Below, piece by piece: positions 17,045-26,318 of a DNA stretch of 64,000 bases (its first letter is position 1; each line of letters opens with the position of its first letter). A program made the translations under genes and the position numbers. Source of the DNA: Halostagnicola sp. A-GB9-2 (lineage in GTDB: Archaea; Halobacteriota; Halobacteria; Halobacteriales; Natrialbaceae); assembly GCF_030068615.1 (NCBI RefSeq), contig NZ_JASJOC010000002.1:496001-560000 (forward strand), written 5' to 3'. The notes beneath the pieces are model-generated. The model worked only from the letters and a program-made list of their open reading frames with translations. It searched no databases and was not told the origin of the DNA.

Positions 17045-18030
17045 AAGTAGGAATCAGAGCCGATGGAGGGTCTAAAAGGGGAATCGGCCATCTAGTCCGT
17101 TCCGGCGTTCTCGCCGATCGATTTCTTGAAGAAGGATACGAAGTGACCTACCTCACGAGAACACCGGGGACAGTTGTTGATGTATGCTCATCAAGAGTCA
17201 ACACGTACGAATTAGATGCACAGCATCCGCAAAAAGATGCTATCGAATGGATTGAAAACACTGGTACTGAAATCGTCATTAGCGACTGCTATGATGTTGA
17301 TACAGCAACACAAGAAGCGATAGCTGGTGTAGCAGACTGTTTTGTTGTTATTCAGGTTGACGATCGCCACGACCTTTGCTGTGATATTCTCGTAAACGGT
17401 AATCTCTTCGGCCCAGATGTTGAGTATCAGTGGCAGGGTTCTGAACCAACATGGTGTGTTGGCATTGATTATGTGTTACTCCAAGAAAAATTTCAAGAGC
17501 TTGCAAAACAGTCTCCAAAATACCGTTCATCGCCTGAATCAGCACTCATCACAATGGGAGGAAGCGATGTAACAAATACAACGCCAACTGCAATGCGTGC
17601 GTTCAATGGCTACGATTTAGAAATTGATGTTATTATCGGCCCTGGCTATGATAACCAAGAGGAAATTTCGACAGTTGCGTCTGAAATCTCTTGTCAATTT
17701 GATTTGATTGAAGATCCGCCTGATCTTCCAGCGAGGATGGCAAACGCAGATATTGCTGTAAGTGGATTCGGGACAACAGCGTATGAGTTGCTCGCTGCAA
17801 AAACACCATTTATCGGCATTCCAGTCGTAAAAAACCAGAAGAGAAGTGCCCAAATTTTCGAGAAAAACAAGCTGGCAATAGTTAAATACTGCAAGGAGGA
17901 TCTCGTGGAAGGAATTCAAAATATGATGTGTACGCCAGCAACATATCATAGATTCGGTGAAAAGTATGACTCATTGATCGACGGGAATGGTACTGAACAA
18001 ATTTTCCAAGAAATCCAATCCCAGATCTAG
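17041..18030 (+). CDS. pseG: PseG/SpsG-like UDP-sugar hydrolase
   Basis: 329 residues with a GT-B-like fold. The N-terminus GIRADGGSKRGIGHLVRS has the G.GH..R motif of PseG, where the His is catalytic. The C-terminal half has ALITMGGSD and ISGFG-type AVSGFGTTAYELLAAKTP for UDP binding. PseG removes UDP from UDP-2,4-diacetamido-2,4,6-trideoxy-altrose so that the free sugar can be condensed by the NeuB-type synthase. It starts inside the spsF stop (ATGA). The sequence is AT-richer than the host average. Confidence 0.85.
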   Translation: MKVGIRADGGSKRGIGHLVRSGVLADRFLEEGYEVTYLTRTPGTVVDVCSSRVNTYELDAQHPQKDAIEWIENTGTEIVISDCYDVDTATQEAIAGVADCFVVIQVDDRHDLCCDILVNGNLFGPDVEYQWQGSEPTWCVGIDYVLLQEKFQELAKQSPKYRSSPESALITMGGSDVTNTTPTAMRAFNGYDLEIDVIIGPGYDNQEEISTVASEISCQFDLIEDPPDLPARMANADIAVSGFGTTAYELLAAKTPFIGIPVVKNQKRSAQIFEKNKLAIVKYCKEDLVEGIQNMMCTPATYHRFGEKYDSLIDGNGTEQIFQEIQSQI

Positions 18031-18123
18031 TAGTTTCTATTTTATAGTTACATTCACGATTGTATAGAATCAATAAGACTAGATAACCACATGTCATACA
18101 TTTATGAGATCACATCTCGAATA

Positions 18124-18133
18124 ACATTATATG
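18124..18133 (+). promoter_or_regulatory. TATA box of the acyltransferase gene
   Basis: ACATTATATG centred 28 nt before ATG 18157. The spacing fits a leaderless transcript. Confidence 0.55.
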
Positions 18134-18156
18134 CCCCTACTGACAATCTAGGATAA

Positions 18157-18969
18157 ATGGCTGTCAAATCAAAAGAGATAGCGGAGTATCTATCAGCACC
18201 GCATAAAGGACCAGTCGTATATATAGAAGACGTAAATGATATCTCGAGGGCAGACAATAATGAGATGTCATTTTATATAGGGACTAATTTAGACGAGTTA
18301 GAAAGTTCTGCAGGGGTCATAATTTGTTCTGAAGGGGTAGCACCTCCAGAAGGAATGACTACCATTCAACACTCAGATCCACAATTTGCGTTCCTCAAAG
18401 CTGTAAAACAGTATTTTAAACAGAGCCCGAATCAGACCAAGATACATTCTTCAGCAGTAGTAGAATCAGGAGCAGAAATCGGCGAACAGTGCCTAATCGG
18501 ACCAAATGTATATATTGGATCGACTGTTGAGATAGGTGATCAGTGCCGTATTGGAGCTGGAACCACTATCGGTGGAGACCCGGTAGGTATCGTTGAAGGT
18601 GATGATTATGAAATGTATCGCCACAAGTACCGCGGTGGGGTTGAAGTAGGAAATCAAGTAGAAATCGGGCAAAATTGTTGTATCAATAGATCGGTTTTCA
18701 ATAACACTATAATCGGTGAGGAATGTATATTGGATGATCAGATTCACGTTGGACACCGAGTAAACATAAAACCACGAGTATGGATCTCCTGTAATGTTAC
18801 GCTTGGTGGCAGAGTCACAATTGAAGAGGGTGCAAGAATTAATCCCGCTGCAGCAATCGGGCAGTACGTTAATATTGGAGAAGGAGCGACCGTCGGTATG
18901 AACTCAACTGTTCTCGATGATGTTCCAGCGGAAGCTAAGGTAGTAGGTACTCCGGCAAGTCGGGTCTAA
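18157..18969 (+). CDS. Hexapeptide-repeat (left-handed beta-helix) sugar acyltransferase, LpxD-like
   Basis: 270 residues. Residues 1-90 form a small alpha/beta domain like the N-terminus of LpxD. From about 95 a left-handed beta-helix of [LIV]G.... hexapeptides runs to the end (IGPNVYIGSTVEIGDQCRIG and further turns), with catalytic-type histidines near MYRHKYRG and HVGHRVN. In the nonulosonic context it is the best candidate for acylating the 4-amino sugar, a step done by an unrelated GNAT enzyme (PseH) in Campylobacter. The gene is AT-rich with ATA and AGA codons. It overlaps the convergent synthase gene by 4 bp. Confidence 0.8.
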   Translation: MAVKSKEIAEYLSAPHKGPVVYIEDVNDISRADNNEMSFYIGTNLDELESSAGVIICSEGVAPPEGMTTIQHSDPQFAFLKAVKQYFKQSPNQTKIHSSAVVESGAEIGEQCLIGPNVYIGSTVEIGDQCRIGAGTTIGGDPVGIVEGDDYEMYRHKYRGGVEVGNQVEIGQNCCINRSVFNNTIIGEECILDDQIHVGHRVNIKPRVWISCNVTLGGRVTIEEGARINPAAAIGQYVNIGEGATVGMNSTVLDDVPAEAKVVGTPASRV

Positions 18970-20012
18970 TTATCGATATTATTCCACAGAATTGGTTCGT
19001 CAGGTTCTATCCTCTTTTTAACACATGAGCCAATTACCTCTTCTATTTCTGATGAAAATATCCCTTCGCTGTTTTCGTGTCCAGCACGAAGAATTTTGAT
19101 AGAATCTTTCTCAATGATTTCACCAGGTCCAAGGCTTTGATCAGCATAAAGTCGTCTTCTTCCACGCTTCACAGTATCAGATTCGACTTCCGAAATAGAG
19201 AGGTTTCCGTTACCAAGGCACTGTTTCGTTTGTCGAACACGTTTGACTAACTGCCTCAATCCCGTTGGTTCAAGCGCAAATGAGTGATCCGGCCCGTCCA
19301 TCTCCTTGTCGAGAGTAAAGTGCTTTTCAACCACAGATGCACCGAGCGCCACGGCGGCAGCGGGAGCAGTCGCGGGATCGGTCGTGTGATCCGAGAACCC
19401 GACCACAGTATCGAACTCTCGATCTAACGTGTCGACTGCACGAACGTTGATCTCCTCGAGCGGCGTCGGATACGACGAAACGCAGTGAAGCAATGCAATG
19501 TCCTCGACGCCGTTCTCCCGAAGCACTGCAACCGCTTCCTCGACTTCATCCTGTTCATGAGCCCCCGTCGACATGATCACGGGTTTACCGTACTCGGAAA
19601 GTTCCTCGAGAAACGGATGATGGGACAGCGTAAACGAGGCCACCTTGAACGCTGGCACGTACTCGGCGAGCTCCTGCACAGAGCGCTCGTCGAACGGTGA
19701 GGACATAAACTGCACGCCCCGCGACTGGCAATGCTCGTACAGTTCGGGGATCCACTCGTAAGGCTGTTCAAGACTTTCGAGTAACGAATATGTCGACTCC
19801 GCGGGATCGTCGACTAGTTCTCGATCATCGACATAGAGATCCTCCGCTCGAAACGTCTGAAATTTCACAGCATCAGCACCAGCATCCGCAGCGACATCGA
19901 TGAGTTCTTTGGCAATCTCGAGATCGCCGTTGTGATTCGAGCCAGCTTCGGCAATCACGTACGTAGGTTCGCCTGGCCCAACCGATCGGTTTCCAATATC
20001 GAACGTCTCCAT
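18966..20012 (-). CDS. neuB: NeuB/PseI-family nonulosonic acid synthase
   Basis: 348 residues. The N-terminal TIM barrel (1-280) starts with YVIAEAGSNHNGDLEIAKEL, the family hallmark, and keeps KFQTFRAEDLY, KVAS, MSTGAH, LLHCVSSYPTP and GFSDHT, which bind phosphoenolpyruvate, metal and sugar. The C-terminal 60 residues form the SAF antifreeze-like domain (RRLYADQSLGPGEII). The enzyme condenses PEP with a six-carbon amino sugar to give a nine-carbon sialic-type acid. Whether the product is pseudaminic, legionaminic or another acid depends on the upstream enzymes, which look Pse-type. Confidence 0.9.
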   Translation of the reverse strand: METFDIGNRSVGPGEPTYVIAEAGSNHNGDLEIAKELIDVAADAGADAVKFQTFRAEDLYVDDRELVDDPAESTYSLLESLEQPYEWIPELYEHCQSRGVQFMSSPFDERSVQELAEYVPAFKVASFTLSHHPFLEELSEYGKPVIMSTGAHEQDEVEEAVAVLRENGVEDIALLHCVSSYPTPLEEINVRAVDTLDREFDTVVGFSDHTTDPATAPAAAVALGASVVEKHFTLDKEMDGPDHSFALEPTGLRQLVKRVRQTKQCLGNGNLSISEVESDTVKRGRRRLYADQSLGPGEIIEKDSIKILRAGHENSEGIFSSEIEEVIGSCVKKRIEPDEPILWNNIDN

Positions 20013-20047
20013 GCACCTATCCCGATCCGGGAGGAAAATAAACGCAC

Positions 20048-21235
20048 CTACTCCCGATGAGAGTCCGAGAGCGTTTCGATCGCCGTCACAACATCGTACA
20101 CATCCTCGTCGGTCATCTCGGCGTGTAACGGCAGACTCACCAGCCCCTCGTACACACGTTCGGTCTCGGGAAACATCCCTCGTTCGTATCCAAACTCGGT
20201 TTGGAGATGCGGATGATAGTGCAACGGCACGTAGTGTACCTGGACGCCAATATTCTCGGCGTGCATTGCATTCACGAACGTCTTGCGATCACATCCGAAT
20301 TCCTCGTTCACTTCGACCGCGTAGAGGTGATACATCGGATCCGACTCAAGTGGCTCCGGAGGCGTCCGAACGCCGTCGATCCCAGCTAGCGCCTCGTCGT
20401 ACTGTGCGATGATCTCATCTCGCCGTTGTTTGAATTCCTCGAGCCGATCTAGTTGCGCCAGACCAAGCGCCGCCTGCAGGTCGGTGACGTTGTAGTTGTA
20501 CCCAACATCCTCGGATACCTGATACCACGGCTCGTCATCGTGCCCGTCGGGACTGTACTCCATGTCGAACGAGCGCAGCCGGCGACATCGTTCCGCCAGC
20601 TCGTCGTCGTCGGTCACGATCATGCCACCCTCGCCTGTTGTGATGTTCTTGACTGGATGGAAGCTGAACACCGCCATGTCGCGCTGGGCACCGATCGCTT
20701 CGCCGCGCCAGGAGCCACCGAAGGCGTGACACGCATCCCAGATGACCGTGAGATCATACTCGTCGGCAACTTCGAGCAATCCGTCAATATCAGCTGGGTG
20801 ACCGGAATAGTGCATCGGAACGAGTCCAACCGTGTCCTCGGTCACCTGCTCTCGAACTGCATTCGGATCGAGCGTGCGCCGATGTGGATCAATATCGGCA
20901 AACACTGGCGTTGCGTCGTTGTACGTCGCCGTGTGTGCCGTCGAGACGAACGTCAGCGGCGTAGTGATCACGTCGTCACCCCGACCGAAGCCAGCAGCCT
21001 TCCCCGCCAGATGTAACGCCGTCGTTCCCGATGTCGTCGCGACTGCGTGTTCGACGCCGACCATGTCTGCAACCCGCGCTTCGAACTCGTCTACTGTCGG
21101 TCCACGCGTAATGTAATCTCCCTCGAGAGCCTCCAGAACAGCCTCTTTTTCCCGGTCGGTAATACTCTGGCTGCCATAGCCGAGGACCGTCTCTCGAACC
21201 GGTTCACCACCGTAGTACGCTGGCACCTCAGACAT
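20048..21235 (-). CDS. pseC: PseC-type PLP-dependent sugar aminotransferase (DegT/DnrJ/EryC1 family)
   Basis: 395 residues from ATG 21235 (MSEVPAYYGGEPVRE); the longer frame upstream is a shadow of the epimerase gene. The PLP lysine is in SFHPVKNITTGEGG, the form typical of PseC, with VIWDACHAFGG supplying the Asp that contacts the PLP nitrogen. PseC adds an amino group at C4 of the 4-keto sugar produced by PseB. The start overlaps the stop of the epimerase gene, placing it in a minus-strand operon 22-23 kb to 20 kb with the dehydratase and epimerase. Confidence 0.88.
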   Translation of the reverse strand: MSEVPAYYGGEPVRETVLGYGSQSITDREKEAVLEALEGDYITRGPTVDEFEARVADMVGVEHAVATTSGTTALHLAGKAAGFGRGDDVITTPLTFVSTAHTATYNDATPVFADIDPHRRTLDPNAVREQVTEDTVGLVPMHYSGHPADIDGLLEVADEYDLTVIWDACHAFGGSWRGEAIGAQRDMAVFSFHPVKNITTGEGGMIVTDDDELAERCRRLRSFDMEYSPDGHDDEPWYQVSEDVGYNYNVTDLQAALGLAQLDRLEEFKQRRDEIIAQYDEALAGIDGVRTPPEPLESDPMYHLYAVEVNEEFGCDRKTFVNAMHAENIGVQVHYVPLHYHPHLQTEFGYERGMFPETERVYEGLVSLPLHAEMTDEDVYDVVTAIETLSDSHRE

Positions 21236-22181
21236 TGGCCTCGTTTTGTTCTCGAAGCCAGTCGCGCAGTCGATCGATTCCCTCCTCGAGAGATACTTGC
21301 GGTTCCCAGCCGAGCATCGCTTCGGCTTTGGACGGATCACAGAGGAGTTTCTGCACCTCGCTCTGTGGATGGTGATGCTCGACGTGGGTAATGTCAGTCC
21401 CCTCGGTTGCAACCGTCTCTGCCAGTTCGTTGATCGAGATGTCCGAGCCGGTCCCGGCGTTCAATACTTCACCAACGGCGTCGTCCGAGAACGTCCCCTC
21501 GACGATAAATCGAGCGCAGTCAGTCGCGTACAGCAGATCGCGTGTCTGCGTGCCGTCGCCGAAAATTTTCAGGGTCTTATCCTGAAGGTCGAGATTCGTA
21601 AAGATCGACACGACACCGCCTGCCATTCCCGTCTTCTGATACGGGCCGTACGTGTTGAACGGTCGGAGAATCGTCACCGGCAGATCGTACCCATGATAGT
21701 ATCCTTCAGCGAGGTCTTCCGCGGCGAGTTTCGATCCCGCGTATGGTGAAGCCGGCTTCACGGGATGGTCCTCGCTGATCCCATCTTCGGAGTCGACCAT
21801 GTCGTACACCATGCACGTACCGACCAGCCCGAGTCGTGTCTCGGTCTGCCGACAGGCCTCGAGGACGTTCTGCGTGCCGATGAGATTGGACTCGAAATGT
21901 GCGTCCGGATCGTCGAGACTCTCCTGGACGTCGATTTCCGCAGCGAGATGGATACAGGCATCGACACCCGTATCGAAACGGTTTACGACAATCTCTCGAT
22001 CACAGACATCGCCTTCAACAAGATCAAATCGCTCGTGGTCCTCGAACGCTGCAATATTTCGGTATGAGCCGTTCGAGAAGTCGTCCAGTCCTCGAACGGT
22101 ATGGCCACGCTCGAGCAGTTCACGCACGACCCAGCGACCGATAAATCCTGCTGCACCAGTAACGACAATGGTCTTGCTCAT
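21228..22181 (-). CDS. NAD-dependent nucleotide-sugar epimerase/dehydratase (extended SDR)
   Basis: 317 residues. N-terminal Rossmann fold with VTGAAGFIGRWVVREL (NAD binding), then the catalytic YAGSK (Y..xK) and LRPFNTYGP. The segment before the tyrosine reads GTCMVYD and lacks the Asp/Glu of 4,6-dehydratases such as LegB or RmlB, so an epimerase role is more likely. It sits between the PseB-type dehydratase and the PseC-type aminotransferase, abutting one and overlapping the other, so it presumably works on a UDP-amino-sugar of the same pathway. This extra enzyme is not part of the Campylobacter Pse pathway. Confidence 0.82.
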   Translation of the reverse strand: MSKTIVVTGAAGFIGRWVVRELLERGHTVRGLDDFSNGSYRNIAAFEDHERFDLVEGDVCDREIVVNRFDTGVDACIHLAAEIDVQESLDDPDAHFESNLIGTQNVLEACRQTETRLGLVGTCMVYDMVDSEDGISEDHPVKPASPYAGSKLAAEDLAEGYYHGYDLPVTILRPFNTYGPYQKTGMAGGVVSIFTNLDLQDKTLKIFGDGTQTRDLLYATDCARFIVEGTFSDDAVGEVLNAGTGSDISINELAETVATEGTDITHVEHHHPQSEVQKLLCDPSKAEAMLGWEPQVSLEEGIDRLRDWLREQNEANV

Positions 22182-23287
22182 TATTGGTCTATATAGGTCT
22201 CTTCGTCGAAGGTGGCACTTTGCTCTTCCGACGACGGCTCTAGCGCACCATCAGTCGTAGAAATCGGTGCACCTGCTGCAGCCAGCGCACCGTTTTCGTC
22301 CAACAGTTCGATAATCTCGTCTGTCGAAAGTTTAGGAGCATTTTCCGACGACAGTGTGATCTCCGAGGAATCCGTGAATCCGATCGTGTGTCGCTCTGTT
22401 TGGAACGCGTCCATTTCCGGTTGAATTGCATACATCGACTCGTTTTCGTATGCACGTCTTGTTTCACGGCTCGTCATGATCTCTTCGTGGAAGGTTTCAC
22501 CGGGCCGGCGACCGATCACATCGATATCGATTTCTGTGGGATCATAACCGAATTCTGGTGCGAGGATCTCGATCATTGCCTCGGCGAGATCTTCGATCTT
22601 GATCGCTGGCATCTTGTAAACGAATACTTCACCACCCTGCATTTTCTCGATCGCTTGTGAGACCAGGCCGAACACATCATTGTAGGTGAGGAAAAAACGA
22701 GTCATTCGTTCATCGGTAAGGGTGACGGGGCCGCCCTCTCGAATCTGTTCAGTGAAAATCGGAATGACTGACTGCGAAGAATTAATTATATTGCCGAAAC
22801 GGACTGATGCGAACCGTAAGTCTCGATCACCACGATGGTTGTTTCCTGCCGTAATGAGTCTCTCCCCAAGGAGTTTCGTCGTTCCCATCGTGTTCGCTGG
22901 ATTTACAGCCTTGTCACTGCTGGTAAAGACGACACGCTGGACATTGGCATCAATCGCCGCATCAACCACGTTCTGAAGTCCAAGTGTATTCGTTTTAACA
23001 GCCTCAAACGGGTTGTATTCACAAACATCGACGTGTTTCATTGCAGCTGTATGAACGACAATATCGATGTTTTCCATTGCGCGAGAAAGTCGATCCTTGT
23101 CTCGAACATCACCTGCAAGATACCGACATCGATCATCATCGATTGCCGATCGGATTTCTGCAAGCCCTGATTCGTTATTATCCAATAGCCTGAGAACGTT
23201 TGGATCCTGATTCAAAAACCGGGGAATAAGTGTCCGGCCAACCGAACCTGCACCACCCGTGAGAAGAACGTTTTGACCTGTAATCAT
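22181..23287 (-). CDS. pseB: PseB/FlaA1-type UDP-N-acetylglucosamine 4,6-dehydratase
   Basis: 368 residues from ATG 23287 (MITGQNVLLTGGAGSVG). The NAD-binding GGAGSVGRTL and the active-site block FTSSDKAVNPANTMGTTK, with Lys after SSD and Met in place of the usual Tyr before ...K, are diagnostic of the inverting FlaA1/PseB group. It would convert UDP-GlcNAc to the 4-keto-6-deoxy sugar that feeds the aminotransferase. It is the first gene of a tight minus-strand operon and shares one base with the next gene. The last 50 residues are a variable acidic tail. Confidence 0.88.
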   Translation of the reverse strand: MITGQNVLLTGGAGSVGRTLIPRFLNQDPNVLRLLDNNESGLAEIRSAIDDDRCRYLAGDVRDKDRLSRAMENIDIVVHTAAMKHVDVCEYNPFEAVKTNTLGLQNVVDAAIDANVQRVVFTSSDKAVNPANTMGTTKLLGERLITAGNNHRGDRDLRFASVRFGNIINSSQSVIPIFTEQIREGGPVTLTDERMTRFFLTYNDVFGLVSQAIEKMQGGEVFVYKMPAIKIEDLAEAMIEILAPEFGYDPTEIDIDVIGRRPGETFHEEIMTSRETRRAYENESMYAIQPEMDAFQTERHTIGFTDSSEITLSSENAPKLSTDEIIELLDENGALAAAGAPISTTDGALEPSSEEQSATFDEETYIDQ

Positions 23288-23294
23288 CGTTTGG

Positions 23295-23495
23295 TCAGTT
23301 GCACAGCCCATACATCAACCTATTGGAAACTGCCGAAATTTGACCAAGTTGGCTAAACTCGATTATCTCACCACCAATGTCCAACAAAAGAGACAAAATC
23401 AAAGCAATCAAAGAAGCAACTAACCACAAAACCTCACTCCCGCAACTGATTGCTAACTCTCGAGTCTCTCTCAACGCATTCGTCGTTCGTTCCAC
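23295..23495 (-). CDS. Possible small single-span membrane protein
   Basis: 66 codons upstream of pseB on the same strand, in a 426-bp gap. The predicted product has a charged start and one strong hydrophobic stretch (LVASLIALILSLLLDIGG). The spacing to pseB (8 bp) would allow co-transcription. No family is recognised, the codon use is poor for the host, and it may be fortuitous. The rest of the gap (23496-23713) shows nothing. Confidence 0.3.
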   Translation of the reverse strand: MERTTNALRETRELAISCGSEVLWLVASLIALILSLLLDIGGEIIEFSQLGQISAVSNRLMYGLCN

Positions 23496-23713
23496 CGTCT
23501 CGATCCAGCACAGTGACTGTCTCGTTTTGTACTTGCGAACACGTACCGAGCGTGTTCATCACGACACACCAATCAAGTAGCTACGAAGTAAATCGACAAA
23601 TGTCCTAATCACCTCAAGCGGCTCCGCTTTCAGGGACCGAATTGTCCCAACTTCCTCTCGAAAAGCCTAGTAGAACGAAAACATAATCAAGCCACACTCG
23701 GACGTACGGTGTA

Positions 23714-26182
23714 ATGGCCGGAGACGCCGCCGAGGTCGCCGATGCGGCAGTTGCCTACCGCGAGGAACGAGCCGACGGCGAGAAAACCCTCGAGATACTC
23801 CTCGAGACCGACGCGAACCACGAGACGTGGACGTTCGAAGATCTCCCTGTTGATTCGGGAACCTTCGGCGAACTCGTCTCCCGAAACCTCGTAACGAAAA
23901 CCGACGGTGAGTACCGTGTCTCGAGTCGAAAAGGAGTTCGAGCAGGGCTCAACGGAGAATCCCTTTCACAGGACACCGACTCCACCGGAACCAGTTTTGA
24001 ATTCCCGAGTATAACCGGCTTCGATAGCCGCACGGTGATAGCCGTCTTTGGATCCTTGATCTTCCTATTCTTTATGCGAATCCTCAATATTCAATCCGTT
24101 CTCCGGGGTGACGATGTCCTCTCACCGGGAAACGATCCCTACTACTACCGGTACCAGATGGACGAACTACTTGCAGAATCGAACGGGATTGCAGATCTCG
24201 GATTACTCGCGGACATGCCTGGTGACGCCACAAACACGCGCCCGCTCACCCACGCCGCAAACTGGTTTCTTGCCGAACTCCTCGGTGGCAACCAGTGGGC
24301 CGCGGACATGGTTGCCGCGTGGTTGCCCGTCGTCGCGACACTCATCCTCGGACTCCTCATCTACTGGCTCGCGGTCATCGTCACTGATGATGTCCGCGTA
24401 GGGATTGCCTCGGTCATCCTGCTGGCGTTGACACCAGTTCACGCCGTCTATTCGGGGATCGGGTTCCTCGAGCATCGACTTCACCAGTATCTCTGGCTCG
24501 GCGTTACACTGGTCGCGTTCGCCTGGCTCGCCGTCGACCTGCAGCGTCGCAGAAAACACGCCCATACCGACGAGCCAGACTCGAGACTCACGACACCGCT
24601 TCGAAATCATCTCCGTTCTCCCTGGACGTGGGTCGGGGCACTTGCACTCGGATTCGGTCTGAGTCTCTCCTCGCTCGCCTGGGGCGGCTCCATCGTGATG
24701 TTCGTTCCTGCGGCGGCTTACATCAGCCTCAAGGTCGCTTTGGACGCTCGAGAGGGCGTCTCCCCAACCGGAGCAAATATTCCGGTCGTCGGAGGTCTCA
24801 TCGTCGCCAGCGCCCTCACGGCTTTTCTCCATTTCCGCTGGGGCTGGCAGGACACATTCGTCGCGATCGTACCGATTCTCACCGTTCTTGGCACCCTCGG
24901 CGTTATGGCACTCACCGAATTCTGGGCTCGAGTCAAATGGCCCGCTAGCGCATTAGTCGGCCTCGAGGCACTCCTCGCTGGAGTTGGCGTCTTCCTCTTT
25001 CAACAGATCCGGCCCGAAGACTGGGCGGGACTTCGAGAGCGTGCGGATAATCTCCTTCTTCGCGAGGGGTTTACCGAATCCGCCTCGTTGTTCTCGGCTG
25101 ACCTCGCCGTCATCCACGGCCCGTTGTCACAGCTCGGCATCCAGTTCTACGTCGCGCTCGCGGTCCTCATCTGGACCTGCTGGGTAGCGTACAAACGGTA
25201 CGAGCCCGCCTGGTTGCTTCTCAGCGTCTACGTCGTCTTCTGGATCATTATGGCGGCCTTTCAGGTCCGGTTCGCCGCCCAGCTAGCAGTCCCGCTCTCG
25301 GTACTGGGCGGACTCGGCCTCGTCCACATGATCGCCTGGGTCGACCTCGCTCGAGTGCCCGCCCCGTTCCGCGAGGACAAAGCCGGTGGCCGCTCGAGTC
25401 GACTCCCATCACAAACCAATGGGCTAAGAGCGAACGGCGGCACCGACGAGGAAGCGAGCATCGTTTTCCCCAGCGATTTCTCGACCGTTTTTCACCTTGC
25501 ACTGATCGCGCTGATCGTCTGCGGAATGAGCTTGATCTTCGTGCCGTCGTTGGTCGCCCAGACGGCACACACCGACGGCCAATACGAAGCAACGATGGTA
25601 ATCGACGACCACGCGGAAGCGGTCGACCGCGAGTATCCCGAGAATTTTGTCCTAAGCGAATGGCCGGACAGCCGGATGTACAACTACCTGGTAAACGGTG
25701 AGGCGAGGGGGTACGGCTACGCGATGAATAACTTCCAGGACTTCCAGACCGACGGTGATCCGGACGGCTGGTACGAGCAGTTCGAAGGAGATAATATTGG
25801 CTACGTCGTGATGACCGGAACCGATGATGACGTTCCCCAAAACACGACCCAATCACAGCTCCACGAGAACCTCGGGACCGGCAACGAGGAAGCCGACGCG
25901 CTCTCTCACTACAAACTCCTCGAGGCCAACGAAGACGCCACGGCCTTCGCCATCGTCCCCGGGGCAACCATCCAGACCACCACCGACTCCGAATCAGAAG
26001 TCACGGTCACCACCGAACAAACGATTGGCGACGAGGCCATCACCTACGAACGCGAGGTCGAGCCCGAGGACGGCACCCTCGAGGTGACGGTCCCATACGA
26101 CGGCGAGTACACAATCGGCGACGACGCGGTTGAAGTCGAGGAAGAAGACGTCCTCAAGGGAAATATGATCGAACTCGAGTGA
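23714..26182 (+). CDS. aglB: STT3/AglB-type oligosaccharyltransferase with N-terminal cytosolic domain
   Basis: 822 residues. Residues 1-95 are a soluble acidic domain (FGELVSRNLVTKTDGEYRV) found on some haloarchaeal OSTs. About 11-13 membrane helices follow from 105 to 615, with GNDPYYYRYQMDEL in the first extracytoplasmic loop, the acidic metal/peptide motif of STT3 proteins. The C-terminal 200 residues form the external domain. The expected WWDYG motif is replaced by EWPDSRMYN at about residue 650. The enzyme should transfer a dolichol-phosphate-linked glycan to Asn of surface proteins. Placement beside the nonulosonic genes suggests that this glycan carries the acid. Confidence 0.82.
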   Translation: MAGDAAEVADAAVAYREERADGEKTLEILLETDANHETWTFEDLPVDSGTFGELVSRNLVTKTDGEYRVSSRKGVRAGLNGESLSQDTDSTGTSFEFPSITGFDSRTVIAVFGSLIFLFFMRILNIQSVLRGDDVLSPGNDPYYYRYQMDELLAESNGIADLGLLADMPGDATNTRPLTHAANWFLAELLGGNQWAADMVAAWLPVVATLILGLLIYWLAVIVTDDVRVGIASVILLALTPVHAVYSGIGFLEHRLHQYLWLGVTLVAFAWLAVDLQRRRKHAHTDEPDSRLTTPLRNHLRSPWTWVGALALGFGLSLSSLAWGGSIVMFVPAAAYISLKVALDAREGVSPTGANIPVVGGLIVASALTAFLHFRWGWQDTFVAIVPILTVLGTLGVMALTEFWARVKWPASALVGLEALLAGVGVFLFQQIRPEDWAGLRERADNLLLREGFTESASLFSADLAVIHGPLSQLGIQFYVALAVLIWTCWVAYKRYEPAWLLLSVYVVFWIIMAAFQVRFAAQLAVPLSVLGGLGLVHMIAWVDLARVPAPFREDKAGGRSSRLPSQTNGLRANGGTDEEASIVFPSDFSTVFHLALIALIVCGMSLIFVPSLVAQTAHTDGQYEATMVIDDHAEAVDREYPENFVLSEWPDSRMYNYLVNGEARGYGYAMNNFQDFQTDGDPDGWYEQFEGDNIGYVVMTGTDDDVPQNTTQSQLHENLGTGNEEADALSHYKLLEANEDATAFAIVPGATIQTTTDSESEVTVTTEQTIGDEAITYEREVEPEDGTLEVTVPYDGEYTIGDDAVEVEEEDVLKGNMIELE

Positions 26183-26318
26183 TGGTAGCGCACTTAAAAG
26201 GGAGCAGGGGATATGTGTCTGCAAAAAATTCCTTAATTTTCTTACTAACTAATAGCGATAGCTCCACATCAAAATAACCTGTTTGTCAACAGTCAGCATT
26301 ATGTATATGCGTCATTAC

